Shown piece after piece: positions 8,703-17,693 of a stretch of DNA of 64,000 nt. Position numbers and translations under genes: made by a program. Source of the DNA: Sphingobacterium nematocida (GTDB lineage: Bacteria; Bacteroidota; Bacteroidia; Sphingobacteriales; Sphingobacteriaceae); contig NZ_FUZF01000010.1 in the NCBI RefSeq assembly GCF_900168125.1, positions 1 to 64,000 of the forward strand, read 5' to 3'. The notes under the pieces were generated by a model, which worked only from the letters and a program-made list of their open reading frames with translations, was not told the origin of the DNA and did no database searches. The number at the start of each line of letters is the position of its first letter. Positions within the stretch are counted from its first letter, which is position 1.

Positions 8703-8964
8703 AGAAGGATTAAAAGCACGCGAAGTAAAGCGTCAAAAATTGGTAGCTAAGTATGCAGCAAAACGTGCCGCTTTAAAAGAAGCTGGTGATTATGCTGGAT
8801 TAGATAAATTACCAAAGAATGCTTCACCAGTTAGATTACACAATCGTTGTAAATTAACAGGACGTCCTAAAGGATATATGCGTCAGTTCGGCATCTCTCG
8901 TGTTACTTTCCGTGAGATGGCTTTAGACGGAAAAATCCCGGGAGTTACAAAAGCTTCTTGGTAA
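8695..8964 (+). CDS. rpsN: 30S ribosomal protein S14 (long, zinc-free form)
   Basis: An 89-residue S14 of the long type. The C-terminal signature is present ([20 protein letters not shown], about 56-75), but there is only one cysteine, so the zinc ribbon of short S14 proteins is missing (C- form). The start overlaps rplE by 8 bases. Downstream is a strong intrinsic terminator with a promoter overlapping it, which splits the spc operon before rpsH. Confidence 0.97.
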   Translation: MAKEGLKAREVKRQKLVAKYAAKRAALKEAGDYAGLDKLPKNASPVRLHNRCKLTGRPKGYMRQFGISRVTFREMALDGKIPGVTKASW

Positions 8965-8988
8965 GGATTAAAAAAATACTTACTTTTG
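8958..8988 (+). promoter_or_regulatory. Internal promoter between rpsN and rpsH
   Basis: TTG at 8958-8960, 20 nt, then TACTTTTG at 8981-8988, a match to the Bacteroidota consensus. The predicted start, near 8994, lies inside the 5' arm of the following terminator hairpin. Transcripts begun here would therefore lack an intact stem. Confidence 0.65.
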
Positions 8989-9026
8989 CCCGGATAAATC
9001 CTTTTTAAGGATTTATCGGGTTTTTT
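8989..9026 (+). terminator. Intrinsic terminator inside the ribosomal operon (rpsN-rpsH)
   Basis: Arms at 8989-9003 and 9007-9020 form a 14-bp stem with one bulged G and a 3-nt loop, directly followed by six T. It should stop at least part of the transcription arriving from rplC-rpsN. A smaller hairpin (CCCGA-GAG-TCGGG, about 9063-9075) lies further down the same 144-bp spacer, 34 nt before rpsH. Confidence 0.85.
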
Positions 9027-9108
9027 GTATTGCAAATTTTATTTACAGGTAGTAGGTCTTCTCCCGAGAGTCGGGATTTGAAACCATTATCACAATTTAT
9101 ATTACATA

Positions 9109-9507
9109 ATGAATACAGATCCAATAGCGGATTACCTTACACGAGTAAGGAATGCCATTAAGGCCAACCATAGGGTTGTTGAAATTCCTGCATCGAACCT
9201 TAAAAAAGAAATTACTAAAGTTCTTTTTGACAAAGGTTACATTGCTAATTACAAGTTCGTAGAAGAAGGACCTCAGGGTTCTATCAAAATTGCGTTAAAG
9301 TATAACCCAATTAGCAAAGTACCGGCTATTCGCACATTGACACGTGTGAGTAAACCTGGTTTAAGAAAGTATGCAAGTGTTGAAAACATGCCTCGCGTTT
9401 TGAACGGTTTGGGTATCGCTGTCTTGTCAACTTCTAAAGGAGTAATGACAGATAAAGAAGCCCGCTTACAGAATGTTGGTGGTGAAGTTTTATGTTACGT
9501 TTATTAA
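9109..9507 (+). CDS. rpsH: 30S ribosomal protein S8
   Basis: A 132-residue S8, a primary 16S rRNA binder and, in E. coli, the translational repressor of the spc operon. It begins [20 protein letters not shown] and ends with the conserved [22 protein letters not shown] region. It opens the second half of the spc genes after a spacer with a terminator, a promoter and two hairpins, so its expression may be set apart from the upstream genes. rplF follows 23 bp later. Confidence 0.98.
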   Translation: MNTDPIADYLTRVRNAIKANHRVVEIPASNLKKEITKVLFDKGYIANYKFVEEGPQGSIKIALKYNPISKVPAIRTLTRVSKPGLRKYASVENMPRVLNGLGIAVLSTSKGVMTDKEARLQNVGGEVLCYVY

Positions 9508-9530
9508 TCTAGGAAAAAACACACAAAGAC

Positions 9531-10085
9531 ATGTCAAGAATTGGAAAAGCACCTATCGCTATTCCTTCGGGAGTATCGATTTCTGTATCAGACAAGAATC
9601 TGGTAACAGTAAAAGGTCCTAAAGGTGAATTAACTCAGAAAGTAGATAGCGATATTTCTGTTAAAGAAGAAGATGGAAACATCATCGTATCTCGTCCTAC
9701 TGAGCAGAAAAAACACAAAGCATTACACGGGTTATACCGCGCATTAATCCAGAATATGGTTGTGGGTGTAACAGAAGGTTATAAAACTACACAAGAATTA
9801 GTCGGTGTTGGTTACCGTGCTTCAAGCAATGGTAACACATTGGAGTTGACTTTAGGTTTCTCTCACCCGATCGTTTTCGTATTGCCACAGGAAGTTAAAG
9901 TTACAACAACTGCTGAGAAGGGTAAAAACCCTACTATCACTTTGGAGTCAACAGACAAACAATTAATCGGACAAATTGCTGCGAAAATCCGTGGCTTCCG
10001 TAAACCAGAACCATACAAAGGTAAAGGTGTTAAGTTTGTAGGTGAAGTATTAAGAAGAAAAGCAGGTAAATCAGCTAAAAAATAA
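9531..10085 (+). CDS. rplF: 50S ribosomal protein L6
   Basis: A 184-residue L6, near the factor-binding site of the 50S. It begins [20 protein letters not shown], and contains [20 protein letters not shown] and the C-terminal signature [17 protein letters not shown]. Two repeated L6 domains are implied by its length, and no deletion is visible. It precedes rplR by 5 bp in standard order. Confidence 0.98.
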   Translation: MSRIGKAPIAIPSGVSISVSDKNLVTVKGPKGELTQKVDSDISVKEEDGNIIVSRPTEQKKHKALHGLYRALIQNMVVGVTEGYKTTQELVGVGYRASSNGNTLELTLGFSHPIVFVLPQEVKVTTTAEKGKNPTITLESTDKQLIGQIAAKIRGFRKPEPYKGKGVKFVGEVLRRKAGKSAKK

Positions 10086-10090
10086 TAACC

Positions 10091-10444
10091 ATGGCAGGAA
10101 TTAAAACATCTCGCAGAGAGCGAATTAAAAAAGGAATAAGAAAACACCTGACTGGATCTACTGAACGTCCTCGTTTGTCTGTTTTCAGATCGAATAAAGG
10201 TATCTACGCGCAAGTTATTGATGATACTACAGGTAAGACCTTAGCATCAGCTTCAAGCTTGGCAAAAGACTTTGTAGCTTCTGGAAATAAAGTAGAGCAA
10301 TCTAAAGCTGTTGGTAAATTGGTAGCTGAGAAAGCTGTAGCAGCAGGTATTAGTAAAGTAGTTTTTGACCGTAATGGGTACTTATATCACGGCCGTGTGA
10401 AATCATTGGCAGAGGGTGCTCGCGAAGGCGGTTTAGACTTTTAA
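10091..10444 (+). CDS. rplR: 50S ribosomal protein L18
   Basis: A 117-residue L18, a 5S rRNA-binding protein of the central protuberance. It has [20 protein letters not shown] near the N-terminus, the conserved [15 protein letters not shown], and [20 protein letters not shown] at the C-terminal end. Its length is normal. It is followed by rpsE, whose true start lies 12 bp after the rplR stop. Confidence 0.98.
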   Translation: MAGIKTSRRERIKKGIRKHLTGSTERPRLSVFRSNKGIYAQVIDDTTGKTLASASSLAKDFVASGNKVEQSKAVGKLVAEKAVAAGISKVVFDRNGYLYHGRVKSLAEGAREGGLDF

Positions 10445-10456
10445 TTGATAGAAAAA

Positions 10457-10975
10457 ATGGCATTAAGCAATATTAAAAGAGTAAAATCAAGCGAGATTGA
10501 ATTGAAAGATCGCTTAGTAAGCATCCAACGTGTAGCGAAAGTAACTAAAGGTGGTCGTACTTTCAGTTTTTCTGCTATCGTAGTAGTTGGTGACGAAAAC
10601 GGTATCGTTGGTTTCGGTTTAGGAAAAGCTAAAGAGGTAACTGAGGCTATCACTAAAGGTATCGATGATGCAAAGAAAAACTTGGTGAAAGTTCCGATTA
10701 TTAAAGGAACTGTTCCTCACGAGCAATACGGTAAATTTTCAGGTGGTTCAGTATTGATTAAACCAGCTGTAGGTGGTACTGGAGTATTAGCAGGTGGTGC
10801 GATGCGTGCCGTATTAGAATCTGCTGGTATTAAGGACGTATTAGCAAAATCTTTAGGATCATCAAACCCGCACAACGTGGTAAAAGCAACAATTGATGCT
10901 TTAGCTAATATGCGTGACGCATATACAGTGGCTCAACACCGCGGTGTCGATTTAAATAAAGTATTTAACGGTTAA
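10457..10975 (+). CDS. rpsE: 30S ribosomal protein S5
   Basis: A 172-residue S5, a 30S protein important for decoding fidelity and mRNA unwinding. The ATG at 10457 is chosen because the protein then begins [20 protein letters not shown] as in relatives; an in-frame TTG at 10445 directly abuts rplR but is less likely. The S5 signature [15 protein letters not shown] lies around 32-46 and the C-terminal domain includes [16 protein letters not shown]. rpmD follows after 5 bp. Confidence 0.96.
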   Translation: MALSNIKRVKSSEIELKDRLVSIQRVAKVTKGGRTFSFSAIVVVGDENGIVGFGLGKAKEVTEAITKGIDDAKKNLVKVPIIKGTVPHEQYGKFSGGSVLIKPAVGGTGVLAGGAMRAVLESAGIKDVLAKSLGSSNPHNVVKATIDALANMRDAYTVAQHRGVDLNKVFNG

Positions 10976-10980
10976 TTATC

Positions 10981-11160
10981 ATGGCAAAAATTAAAATCAC
11001 CCAGATAAAGAGCGTTATCGACAGAAGCGAGCGCCAGAAGAAAACTATTGAGGCTTTAGGATTGAGAAAAATCAATCACTCAGTAGAAGTAGAGGCTACA
11101 CCGGCTATTATCGGTATGGTTCGTAAAGTGAACCACTTAGTAGCTATTGAGACTATCTAA
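10981..11160 (+). CDS. rpmD: 50S ribosomal protein L30
   Basis: A 59-residue L30, a small 50S protein. The translation begins MAKIKITQIKSVIDRSERQK, then has IEALGLRKINHSVEVE and ends VNHLVAIETI. Order (rpsE-rpmD-rplO), length and the TLxALGLRK-like core are diagnostic. It starts 5 bp after rpsE. A 113-bp spacer with a hairpin follows before rplO. Confidence 0.96.
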   Translation: MAKIKITQIKSVIDRSERQKKTIEALGLRKINHSVEVEATPAIIGMVRKVNHLVAIETI

Positions 11161-11170
11161 AAACAGTACT

Positions 11171-11196
11171 ATGGAAAGAATTTCGGTTCTTTCCAT
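11171..11196. repeat. Hairpin in the rpmD-rplO spacer
   Basis: A perfect 10-bp stem, ATGGAAAGAA (11171-11180) against TTCTTTCCAT (11187-11196), with a 6-nt loop and no clear T-run. It lies 10 bp after the rpmD stop, in one of the wide spacers of the operon. Confidence 0.75.
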
Positions 11197-11273
11197 TAGT
11201 TGTTTATAATTTAATTGTTAATCGTTGTGACCTGTTTAGTGAAAGCGAAGGCACAACATAATCTTAGTTTAAA

Positions 11274-11720
11274 ATGAACTTAAGTAATTTAAGACCAGCA
11301 GCTGGTTCAACAAAAAGCAGAAAACGTATAGGTCGTGGACAAGGTTCCGGTCGTGGCGGTACATCTACACGCGGTCACAAAGGTGCTGGATCTCGTTCTG
11401 GTCACTCTACCAAAATCGGTTTCGAAGGTGGTCAAATGCCTTTGCAACGCCGTGTGCCTAAGTTTGGATTCAAAAATGCAAACCGTGTTGAATACAATGG
11501 TGTAAACTTAGATGTTCTACAAAGTTTAGTAGAAAAATACAACCTTACTGTAGTTGATTTCGATACATTGAAAGAGCATGGTTTAGTTTCTAAAAATGAC
11601 TTAGTAAAAGTTTTAGGTCGTGGAGAATTTAGTGCTAAAGTTGAGGTTAAAGCACATGCATTTTCAGCTTCAGCTCAGAAAGCTATCGAAGCCGCAGGTG
11701 GTTCCATCGTAAAACTTTAA
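11274..11720 (+). CDS. rplO: 50S ribosomal protein L15
   Basis: A 148-residue L15, a late-assembly 50S protein. It begins MNLSNLRPAAGSTKSRKRIG and has the Gly/Arg-rich RGQGSGRGGTSTRGHKGAGS stretch and GGQMPLQRRVPKFGF, both typical. The C-terminal region has the conserved VKVLGRGEFSAKVEVKAHAFS core. secY begins 3 bp after the stop, the standard arrangement. Confidence 0.98.
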   Translation: MNLSNLRPAAGSTKSRKRIGRGQGSGRGGTSTRGHKGAGSRSGHSTKIGFEGGQMPLQRRVPKFGFKNANRVEYNGVNLDVLQSLVEKYNLTVVDFDTLKEHGLVSKNDLVKVLGRGEFSAKVEVKAHAFSASAQKAIEAAGGSIVKL

Positions 11721-11723
11721 TAC

Positions 11724-13061
11724 ATGAAGAAACTAATCACAACCTTAACCAATATATGGAAAATTGAAGATTTACGCAATCGTATCGTAAATACGTTGTT
11801 ATTTCTTCTCATTTATCGTATTGGATGTCACGTGGTGTTGCCAGGTGTTAATCCAGATGCATTAGCTACAGGGCAAAAAGAAGGCCTTCTTGGACTTTTG
11901 GATATGTTTGCTGGAGGTTCATTCTCTAGATCAGCTATCTTTGCTTTAGGCGTAATGCCTTATATTTCTGCATCAATCGTTGTACAATTATTGGGGATTG
12001 CTGTTCCTGCGTTTCAGAAAATGCAAAAAGAAGGTGAGTCTGGACGTAAAAAGATGACTTCGATAACTCGTTATTTGACATTAGCTATCACATTAGTGCA
12101 AGCTATCGCTTACGTTAAGACACAAATCGAACCGGCTGCAAAAACTATTGCAGATCCTATGTTCACTATTCTTGCTGCTATTGTTTTGACTGCAGGTACA
12201 CTGTTTGTGATGTGGTTGGGTGAGAAAATCACCGATAAGGGTATTGGAAATGGTATTTCTTTAATCATTATGGCAGGTATTATCGCACAATTGCCAGGCG
12301 GTGCCGTGGCTGAGTGGGCTTCAAGAATGAGTCCTAGCGGTGGTGGTATCATCCCTATTCTGATTGAAGCTATTGCGTTATTCTTTATAGTGATCTTTAC
12401 TATTTTGATCGTTCAGGGAGTGCGTAAAATACCAGTGCAGTACGCTAAAAAGATAGTTGGTAATAAACAAGTAGGAGGTGTACGTCAGTATATACCTTTA
12501 AAGGTAAATGCGGCTGGTGTAATGCCAATTATCTTCGCTCAGGCGATTATGTTTTTGCCAATGTCCTTAGCACAGTTTTTCCCTAATCTTCAATCCGATT
12601 TCTTGACATCGTTAACGAATTTTACTTCAGTAGCTTATAATGTGACGTTCGCAGTTTTAATTATTGCCTTCACGTTCTTTTACACAGCTATTATGGTAAA
12701 TCCTCAACAGATGTCTGAAGACATGAAGAAAAATGGAGGATTTGTACCAGGGATTAAACCGGGATATGATACGAATTTGTTTATAGACAATGTAATCTCT
12801 CGTATCACTTTTCCAGGTGCGGTTTTTTTAGCAATCATTGCTATTATGCCAGCTATAGCTAGTGCCGCTGGTGTGAATAATCAATTCGCACATTTTTATG
12901 GAGGTACGTCACTTTTGATTTTGGTGGGTGTAGTATTGGATACCCTTCAGCAGATCGAGTCTCATCTATTGATGCGTCATTATGATGGTTTGATGAAAAC
13001 AGGACGTGTTAAAGGACGTTCGGCTGTAGGTGTTGAAGGATACGATCAATCTGCTATTTAA
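11724..13061 (+). CDS. secY: Protein translocase subunit SecY
   Basis: A 445-residue SecY, the channel subunit of the SecYEG translocon in the inner membrane. About ten hydrophobic segments can be seen. Family motifs include GVMPYISASIVVQLLG near residue 77, the LIIMAGIIAQLP segment around 185, the VGGVRQYIPLKVNAAGVMPIIF region, and the C-terminal LLMRHYDGLMKTGRVKGR that contacts SecA or the ribosome. It sits between rplO and map with 3-bp and 9-bp gaps. No anomalies were seen. Confidence 0.98.
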   Translation: MKKLITTLTNIWKIEDLRNRIVNTLLFLLIYRIGCHVVLPGVNPDALATGQKEGLLGLLDMFAGGSFSRSAIFALGVMPYISASIVVQLLGIAVPAFQKMQKEGESGRKKMTSITRYLTLAITLVQAIAYVKTQIEPAAKTIADPMFTILAAIVLTAGTLFVMWLGEKITDKGIGNGISLIIMAGIIAQLPGGAVAEWASRMSPSGGGIIPILIEAIALFFIVIFTILIVQGVRKIPVQYAKKIVGNKQVGGVRQYIPLKVNAAGVMPIIFAQAIMFLPMSLAQFFPNLQSDFLTSLTNFTSVAYNVTFAVLIIAFTFFYTAIMVNPQQMSEDMKKNGGFVPGIKPGYDTNLFIDNVISRITFPGAVFLAIIAIMPAIASAAGVNNQFAHFYGGTSLLILVGVVLDTLQQIESHLLMRHYDGLMKTGRVKGRSAVGVEGYDQSAI

Positions 13062-13070
13062 TATCTTTAG

Positions 13071-13853
13071 ATGTCTAAAGTAATCTATAAAACAGAAGAA
13101 CAAATTGAGCAAGTGCGAGAGTCTGCAAATGTACTCTCGCGCTTACTTGCTGAAATAGCTAAAGTTATCACTCCAGGGATTACTACATTATCCCTTGATA
13201 AATTAGCTTATGATTTTATTCATGATAATGGAGGTACTCCAGCTTTCTTGAATTATCATGGTTTTCCTTTTTCTTTATGTATTTCGGTTAACGATCAAAT
13301 AGTTCATGGTTTTCCAAGTGACTATGAGATTAAAGAAGGCGACTTAGTTTCAGTAGATGGAGGCGTTAACTTAAACGGTTTCATTTCTGATTCTGCATAT
13401 ACATTTGGAGTAGGCGAGGTTTCGCAGAAAGCTCAACAATTGTTGGACGTTACTAAAGCATCCCTTTATAAAGGGGTGGAACAGGCAGTGGCAGGTAAAA
13501 GAGTAGGAGATATTTCATCAGCGATTCAAGAATATGTTCAGCCTTATAATTTTGGAATTGTAAGAGAGTTGGTAGGTCATGGCGTAGGATTACATTTACA
13601 TGAAAAACCAGAAGTTCCAAATTACGGTAAGCGCGGTTCTGGACCAAAGTTGGAATCTGGATTAGTGATCTGTATCGAACCAATGATAAATGCCGGTAAA
13701 GCTGGTGTTAAATTTTGGGACGACGGATGGACTGTTAGTACTATCGATGGCAAACTTTCTGCTCATTTTGAACAAATGGTGGCTATAAGAAAGGGAGAGC
13801 CCGATGTGCTGTTGAATTTTGATGAAGTAGAGAAAGTTTTGAATAAAAAGTAG
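13071..13853 (+). CDS. map: Methionine aminopeptidase, type I
   Basis: A 260-residue enzyme that removes the initiator methionine from nascent proteins. All metal ligands of type I MetAP are present: D96 (SVDGGV), D107 (FISDSAYTF), H170 (LVGHGVG), E203 (CIEPMI) and E234 (HFEQMV), plus the substrate-binding His79 (IVHGFP). It has no extra N-terminal SH3 or zinc-finger domain. It lies 9 bp after secY, the common position in this operon. A promoter-like site follows before infA. Confidence 0.97.
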   Translation: MSKVIYKTEEQIEQVRESANVLSRLLAEIAKVITPGITTLSLDKLAYDFIHDNGGTPAFLNYHGFPFSLCISVNDQIVHGFPSDYEIKEGDLVSVDGGVNLNGFISDSAYTFGVGEVSQKAQQLLDVTKASLYKGVEQAVAGKRVGDISSAIQEYVQPYNFGIVRELVGHGVGLHLHEKPEVPNYGKRGSGPKLESGLVICIEPMINAGKAGVKFWDDGWTVSTIDGKLSAHFEQMVAIRKGEPDVLLNFDEVEKVLNKK

Positions 13854-13874
13854 TTAGCTTTCAATATTTTTATT

Positions 13875-13882
13875 TATCTTTG
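13875..13882 (+). promoter_or_regulatory. Possible internal promoter before infA
   Basis: TATCTTTG fits the -7 consensus TAnnTTTG. The -33 region is weak, with no TTTG at the expected distance. It lies in a 76-bp gap after map and would give a leader of about 40 nt for infA. Confidence 0.5.
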
Positions 13883-13929
13883 CACTCCTGTTGGTGCAGG
13901 CTATACAAACGTTAATTAGTAATTGATAT

Positions 13930-14148
13930 ATGGCTAAACAAGCCTCGATAGAACAAGACGGTGTTATCAAAGAAGCATTATCTAATGCGATGTTCAGGGT
14001 AGAGTTAGAAAATGGGCATGAAATTATTGCGCACATTTCTGGTAAAATGCGTATGCATTATATTAAAATTCTACCTGGAGACAAAGTTAAATTGGAAATG
14101 TCTCCTTATGATTTAACTAAAGGAAGGATAACATATCGTTATAAATAA
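13930..14148 (+). CDS. infA: Translation initiation factor IF-1
   Basis: A 72-residue IF-1, a single OB-fold domain that blocks the A site during initiation. It begins [20 protein letters not shown] and continues with [20 protein letters not shown] and [20 protein letters not shown], which is close to the universal IF-1 sequence. Its length is canonical. It stands between map and rpmJ, the usual order, and may have its own weak promoter. Confidence 0.98.
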   Translation: MAKQASIEQDGVIKEALSNAMFRVELENGHEIIAHISGKMRMHYIKILPGDKVKLEMSPYDLTKGRITYRYK

Positions 14149-14184
14149 GGTATTGCTCTGTGAAGAGCTTAACAATTTAGTAAA

Positions 14185-14301
14185 ATGAAAGTAAGAGCAT
14201 CAGTAAAAAAACGTAGTGCGGATTGTAAGATCATCCGTCGTAAAGGAAAGATTTTTGTGATCAACAAAAAGAACCCTAAATTCAAACAACGTCAGGGATA
14301 A
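14185..14301 (+). CDS. rpmJ: 50S ribosomal protein L36 (zinc-free form)
   Basis: A 38-residue protein, [20 protein letters not shown] followed by a basic segment ending KFKQRQG. The start and end motifs are those of L36. Only one cysteine is present, and the CxxC...C...H zinc site of classical L36 is otherwise replaced (Arg-Ser-Ala-Asp-Cys, then Asn, then Phe-Lys), so this is a C- paralogue that does not bind zinc. It lies 36 bp after infA and 29 bp before rpsM. Confidence 0.96.
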   Translation: MKVRASVKKRSADCKIIRRKGKIFVINKKNPKFKQRQG

Positions 14302-14330
14302 TTAATTAACAAAATCGCTTAAAATATTAT

Positions 14331-14708
14331 ATGGCAAGGATATCAGGTATAGATTTACCTAAAAACAAAAGAGGCGTTATTGGCCTTACCTACATTTTTG
14401 GTATTGGTAGTGCGACTGCTGCATATATCTTAGATAAAGCAGGAATTAGTCAAGATGTAAAAGTTTCGGAATGGAATGATGATCAATTGGCTGCTATTCG
14501 TACGATTATCAATGATGAAATTAAAGTAGAAGGTGCTTTACGTTCAGAGGTTCAATTGAATATCAAACGTTTAATGGATATTGGTTGTTACCGTGGTTTA
14601 CGTCACCGTAAGCATTTACCAGTTCGTGGTCAGCGTACTAAAAACAACTCACGTACTCGTAAAGGAAAACGTAAGACAGTTGCAAACAAGAAAAAAGCTA
14701 CTAAATAA
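14331..14708 (+). CDS. rpsM: 30S ribosomal protein S13
   Basis: A 125-residue S13, which contacts P-site tRNA and the 50S. It begins [20 protein letters not shown], then [14 protein letters not shown], and the basic C-terminus has [20 protein letters not shown]. The lysine-rich tail is typical. It is the first gene of the classical alpha operon and is followed by rpsK at 10 bp. Confidence 0.98.
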   Translation: MARISGIDLPKNKRGVIGLTYIFGIGSATAAYILDKAGISQDVKVSEWNDDQLAAIRTIINDEIKVEGALRSEVQLNIKRLMDIGCYRGLRHRKHLPVRGQRTKNNSRTRKGKRKTVANKKKATK

Positions 14709-14718
14709 CAAGTAAGAA

Positions 14719-15108
14719 ATGGCTAAAAGTAAAAAAGTCACAAAAAAACGTATCGTTGTTATCGAGCCTGTAGGTCAAGCTCATATCAATGCTACTTTTA
14801 ACAACATTATTATTACTTTGACTAATAATTCTGGTCAAACTATTTCATGGTCTTCAGCTGGTAAAATGGGCTTCAGAGGTTCTAAAAAGAATACTCCGTA
14901 TGCAGCAGGTCAAGCAGCAAACGATTGTGGTAAAGTTGCACATGATCTAGGATTACGCAAAGTAGAGGTTTTCGTTAAAGGGCCTGGTGCTGGACGTGAG
15001 TCTGCTATCCGTACGTTACAAACCGTAGGAATCGATGTAACGACTATCAAGGATATTACTCCACTTCCTCACAATGGTTGTCGTCCTCCAAAACGCAGAA
15101 GAGTTTAA
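14719..15108 (+). CDS. rpsK: 30S ribosomal protein S11
   Basis: A 129-residue S11, a platform protein of the 30S close to the mRNA. It has a lysine-rich N-terminus, then [40 protein letters not shown] and the C-terminal [18 protein letters not shown]. Motifs and length are canonical. A 68-bp spacer separates it from rpsD. Confidence 0.98.
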   Translation: MAKSKKVTKKRIVVIEPVGQAHINATFNNIIITLTNNSGQTISWSSAGKMGFRGSKKNTPYAAGQAANDCGKVAHDLGLRKVEVFVKGPGAGRESAIRTLQTVGIDVTTIKDITPLPHNGCRPPKRRRV

Positions 15109-15176
15109 TAATATTATTGTTTAAGATTAAGATTCATCAGCTTTAGGCTGGTAGATACTTCAAACAGAGAAAAAAA

Positions 15177-15785
15177 ATGGCAAGATATACAGGACCAAAG
15201 TCCAAAATCGCGCGTAAATTCAGAGAGCCAATTTTTGGCCCTGATAAGGCATTAGAAAAAAAGAATTATCCTCCTGGTCAACATGGCCCATCAAAAAGAA
15301 GAGGAAAACAATCTGAATATGCTATTCAGTTGTTAGAGAAGCAAAAAGCTAAGTATACTTACGGAGTTTTAGAACGTCAGTTTGCTAACTTATTTGTAAA
15401 AGCTGCTGCAAAGCAAGGTATTACAGGTGAAAACTTCTTGAAATTATTAGAAGCACGTTTAGATAACGTAGTATACCGTTTAGGTATCGCATCGACTCGC
15501 GCTGCTGCTCGTCAGTTAGTTTCGCACAAGCATATTACTGTTAACGGTAGTGTCGTTAACATTCCATCATATAGCATTCGTCCAGGCGACGTCATCGCTG
15601 TTCGTGAGCGCTCACAAGCTTTAGAGGCTATCTCTAATTCTGTAGCAGGAAGAACAATCAACAAATACGGTTGGTTAGAGTGGGACGCAAAAGCATTAAC
15701 AGGTAAGTTTTTGACATACCCAGAGCGTGCTGACATTCCTGAGAATATCAAAGAGAACTTAATCGTAGAGTTATACTCTAAATAA
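15177..15785 (+). CDS. rpsD: 30S ribosomal protein S4 (zinc-free form)
   Basis: A 202-residue S4, an assembly initiator that in E. coli represses the alpha operon. The N-terminal [19 protein letters not shown] region lacks the cysteines of zinc-binding S4 proteins. The S4 RNA-binding domain is visible as [20 protein letters not shown] around 95-115, followed by [12 protein letters not shown]. Together with S14 and L36 this gives a consistently zinc-free set of proteins. A strong hairpin lies between its stop and rpoA. Confidence 0.98.
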   Translation: MARYTGPKSKIARKFREPIFGPDKALEKKNYPPGQHGPSKRRGKQSEYAIQLLEKQKAKYTYGVLERQFANLFVKAAAKQGITGENFLKLLEARLDNVVYRLGIASTRAAARQLVSHKHITVNGSVVNIPSYSIRPGDVIAVRERSQALEAISNSVAGRTINKYGWLEWDAKALTGKFLTYPERADIPENIKENLIVELYSK

Positions 15786-15788
15786 TAA

Positions 15789-15838
15789 TTAATAACTATG
15801 CATAATTCCGATTCTCGGGATTATGCATCTGTTATTAA
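15789..15838. repeat. Long hairpin in the rpsD-rpoA spacer
   Basis: Outer arms TTAATAAC/GTTATTAA (15789-15796, 15831-15838) and inner arms ATGCATAAT/ATTATGCAT enclose CCGATTCTCGGG. Together they give about 20 pairs with small interruptions. No T-run follows. It ends 35 nt before the rpoA start codon. Confidence 0.8.
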
Positions 15839-15873
15839 GATATACATTGTTGAAAAATATTAAAATATTATAA

Positions 15874-16866
15874 ATGGCAATTTTAGCATTTCAAAGACCG
15901 GATAAAGTTATCATGCAAAAATCAACAGATTTTGATGGTACTTTCGAATTTCGTCCATTAGAGCCAGGTTTTGGTGTTACTATTGGTAATGCTTTACGCC
16001 GTATTTTATTGTCCTCTCTAGAAGGATATGCGATTACGTCGGTAAGATTTTCGGGCGTGTCACACGAATTCTCTACGATCAAAGGTGTAGCAGAAGACGT
16101 AACTGAGATCATCTTAAACTTGAAACAAGTTCGTTTTCAAAAGAGTGGTGAACAAGGCGACAGCGAGAAGATTTTTGTAGTTATCAATGGTCAAGAACAG
16201 TTTAAAGCAGGCGATATCACTAAGTTTTCTAACAACTTTACTGTATTGAATCCAGACTTCGTAATTTGTAACATGGAAAGCTCTGTAACTATTGAGGTAG
16301 AGTTGTCTGTTTCAAAGGGACGTGGTTACGTAAATGCGGAAGAGAATAAGGTAACTGATGGACCTGTAGGTTTAATCGCTATCGATTCTATTTACACTCC
16401 GATTAAGAATGTGAAATATACCATTGAAAATTACCGTGTAGAACAAAAAACTGACTACGAGAAATTGTTGTTAGATATATCTACAGACGGATCAATTCAC
16501 CCGGAGGATGCTTTGAAAGAAGCTGCTCGTATTCTTATTCAGCACTTTATGTTGTTCTCTGATGAGAATATGCTGTTGGAGTCGCAAACGAAAGAGGAAA
16601 CCAAAGTCGTTGACGAGGAGATCTTACATATGCGTAAGATTTTGAAAACAGAACTAGTAGACTTAGATCTTTCTGTGCGTGCATTGAACTGTTTAAAAGC
16701 GGCGGATATTCGCACATTAGCTGAGTTAGTTACTTACGACGTAGCTGATATGTTGAAATTCCGTAATTTCGGTAAGAAATCTTTAAGTGAAATTCAGGAA
16801 TTGGTAAAATCAAAAGGTTTATCATTCGGAATGAACTTGTCTAAGTTTAAATTGGACGAAGAATAA
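15874..16866 (+). CDS. rpoA: DNA-directed RNA polymerase subunit alpha
   Basis: A 330-residue alpha subunit. The N-terminal assembly domain shows [20 protein letters not shown] around residues 27-46 and VNAEENK further on. The C-terminal domain, with two helix-hairpin-helix motifs, shows [17 protein letters not shown] and [17 protein letters not shown] near 265-300. Length and domain order are canonical. It lies between rpsD and rplQ with wider spacers (88 and 128 bp) than most of the operon. Confidence 0.98.
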   Translation: MAILAFQRPDKVIMQKSTDFDGTFEFRPLEPGFGVTIGNALRRILLSSLEGYAITSVRFSGVSHEFSTIKGVAEDVTEIILNLKQVRFQKSGEQGDSEKIFVVINGQEQFKAGDITKFSNNFTVLNPDFVICNMESSVTIEVELSVSKGRGYVNAEENKVTDGPVGLIAIDSIYTPIKNVKYTIENYRVEQKTDYEKLLLDISTDGSIHPEDALKEAARILIQHFMLFSDENMLLESQTKEETKVVDEEILHMRKILKTELVDLDLSVRALNCLKAADIRTLAELVTYDVADMLKFRNFGKKSLSEIQELVKSKGLSFGMNLSKFKLDEE

Positions 16867-16994
16867 TAAATAAAAATAAAAGCGACCTGTTGCGTAATTC
16901 CTCGAACGAAGTGGATTAAGTTAGAGATTAGAATCTTCTCCTCTTATTGATTTCATTTCTTTAAGAACGGTACGCACGAAAAAACACTAAGAAA

Positions 16995-17522
16995 ATGAGA
17001 CACGGAAAAAAAGTAAATCACTTAGGCCGCACTGACAGTCACCGTAAGGCGATGTTAGCTAATATGGCGACTTCATTAATCAAGCACAAACGTATTACTA
17101 CTACTTTAGCAAAAGCTAAAGCTTTACGTACTTATGTTGAGCCATTAATCACGAAATCTAAAAATGATACGACACACTCTCGTCGTACGGTATTTGCTTA
17201 CTTGAAAGATAAGGACGCAGTAACTATTTTGTTCCGCGAAATATCTGAGAAAGTAGCAACACGCCCAGGCGGTTATACTCGTATTATTAAGTTAGAAAAC
17301 CGTTTAGGTGACAATGCTGAGATGGCATTTGTTGAGTTGGTAGATTATAACGAGGTTTACGGCAAAGACGCTAAAGCTGAGAAGAAAACTACTCGCCGCC
17401 GCGGTGGTGCTAAGAAAAAAGCTGCTGAAGGTACAGAAACAGTGGAAGTTGTTGAAGAAGTAAAAGCTGAAGAAGCTGTTGCAACCGAAGAAGCTCCTGC
17501 TACAGAAGAGAAAAAAGACTAA
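16995..17522 (+). CDS. rplQ: 50S ribosomal protein L17 with acidic C-terminal extension
   Basis: A 175-residue L17. The core of about 120 residues has [20 protein letters not shown] and [20 protein letters not shown], both diagnostic. The C-terminal 45-50 residues form a low-complexity tail, first basic ([15 protein letters not shown]) and then Glu/Ala-rich. Such tails are common in Bacteroidota and are probably disordered. It is the last gene of the superoperon, followed by a strong terminator. Confidence 0.97.
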   Translation: MRHGKKVNHLGRTDSHRKAMLANMATSLIKHKRITTTLAKAKALRTYVEPLITKSKNDTTHSRRTVFAYLKDKDAVTILFREISEKVATRPGGYTRIIKLENRLGDNAEMAFVELVDYNEVYGKDAKAEKKTTRRRGGAKKKAAEGTETVEVVEEVKAEEAVATEEAPATEEKKD

Positions 17523-17545
17523 TTTTTTCTTTCCTTAAAAATATT

Positions 17546-17578
17546 AGGCCTATCATCAGCGATGATAGGCCTTTTTTT
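17546..17578 (+). terminator. Terminator of the ribosomal protein operon
   Basis: A perfect 12-bp stem AGGCCTATCATC/GATGATAGGCCT with loop AGC, followed by a run of seven T. It begins 24 bp after the rplQ stop. Confidence 0.95.
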
Positions 17579-17649
17579 GTTTAATCTTTTATATAGCTAG
17601 TTATCACAGGTTTTTTCGTTTATTCATAGCGTATTAAGTGCGTCTTAGT

Positions 17650-17657
17650 TATATTTG
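17650..17657 (+). promoter_or_regulatory. Promoter element of the arginine cluster
   Basis: TATATTTG matches the -7 consensus TAnnTTTG and is placed 36 bp before the argD start. The -33 region is T-rich without a clean TTTG. No arginine-repressor-like operator was recognised. Confidence 0.55.
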
Positions 17658-17693
17658 TGCATAGTTTTGTTTACACTAATTATTATTTAATTG

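Noticed and set aside
17523..17690. tRNA or small RNA gene between rplQ and argD
   Set aside because: Only the operon terminator and a -7 promoter element are visible; no cloverleaf arms or CCA end.
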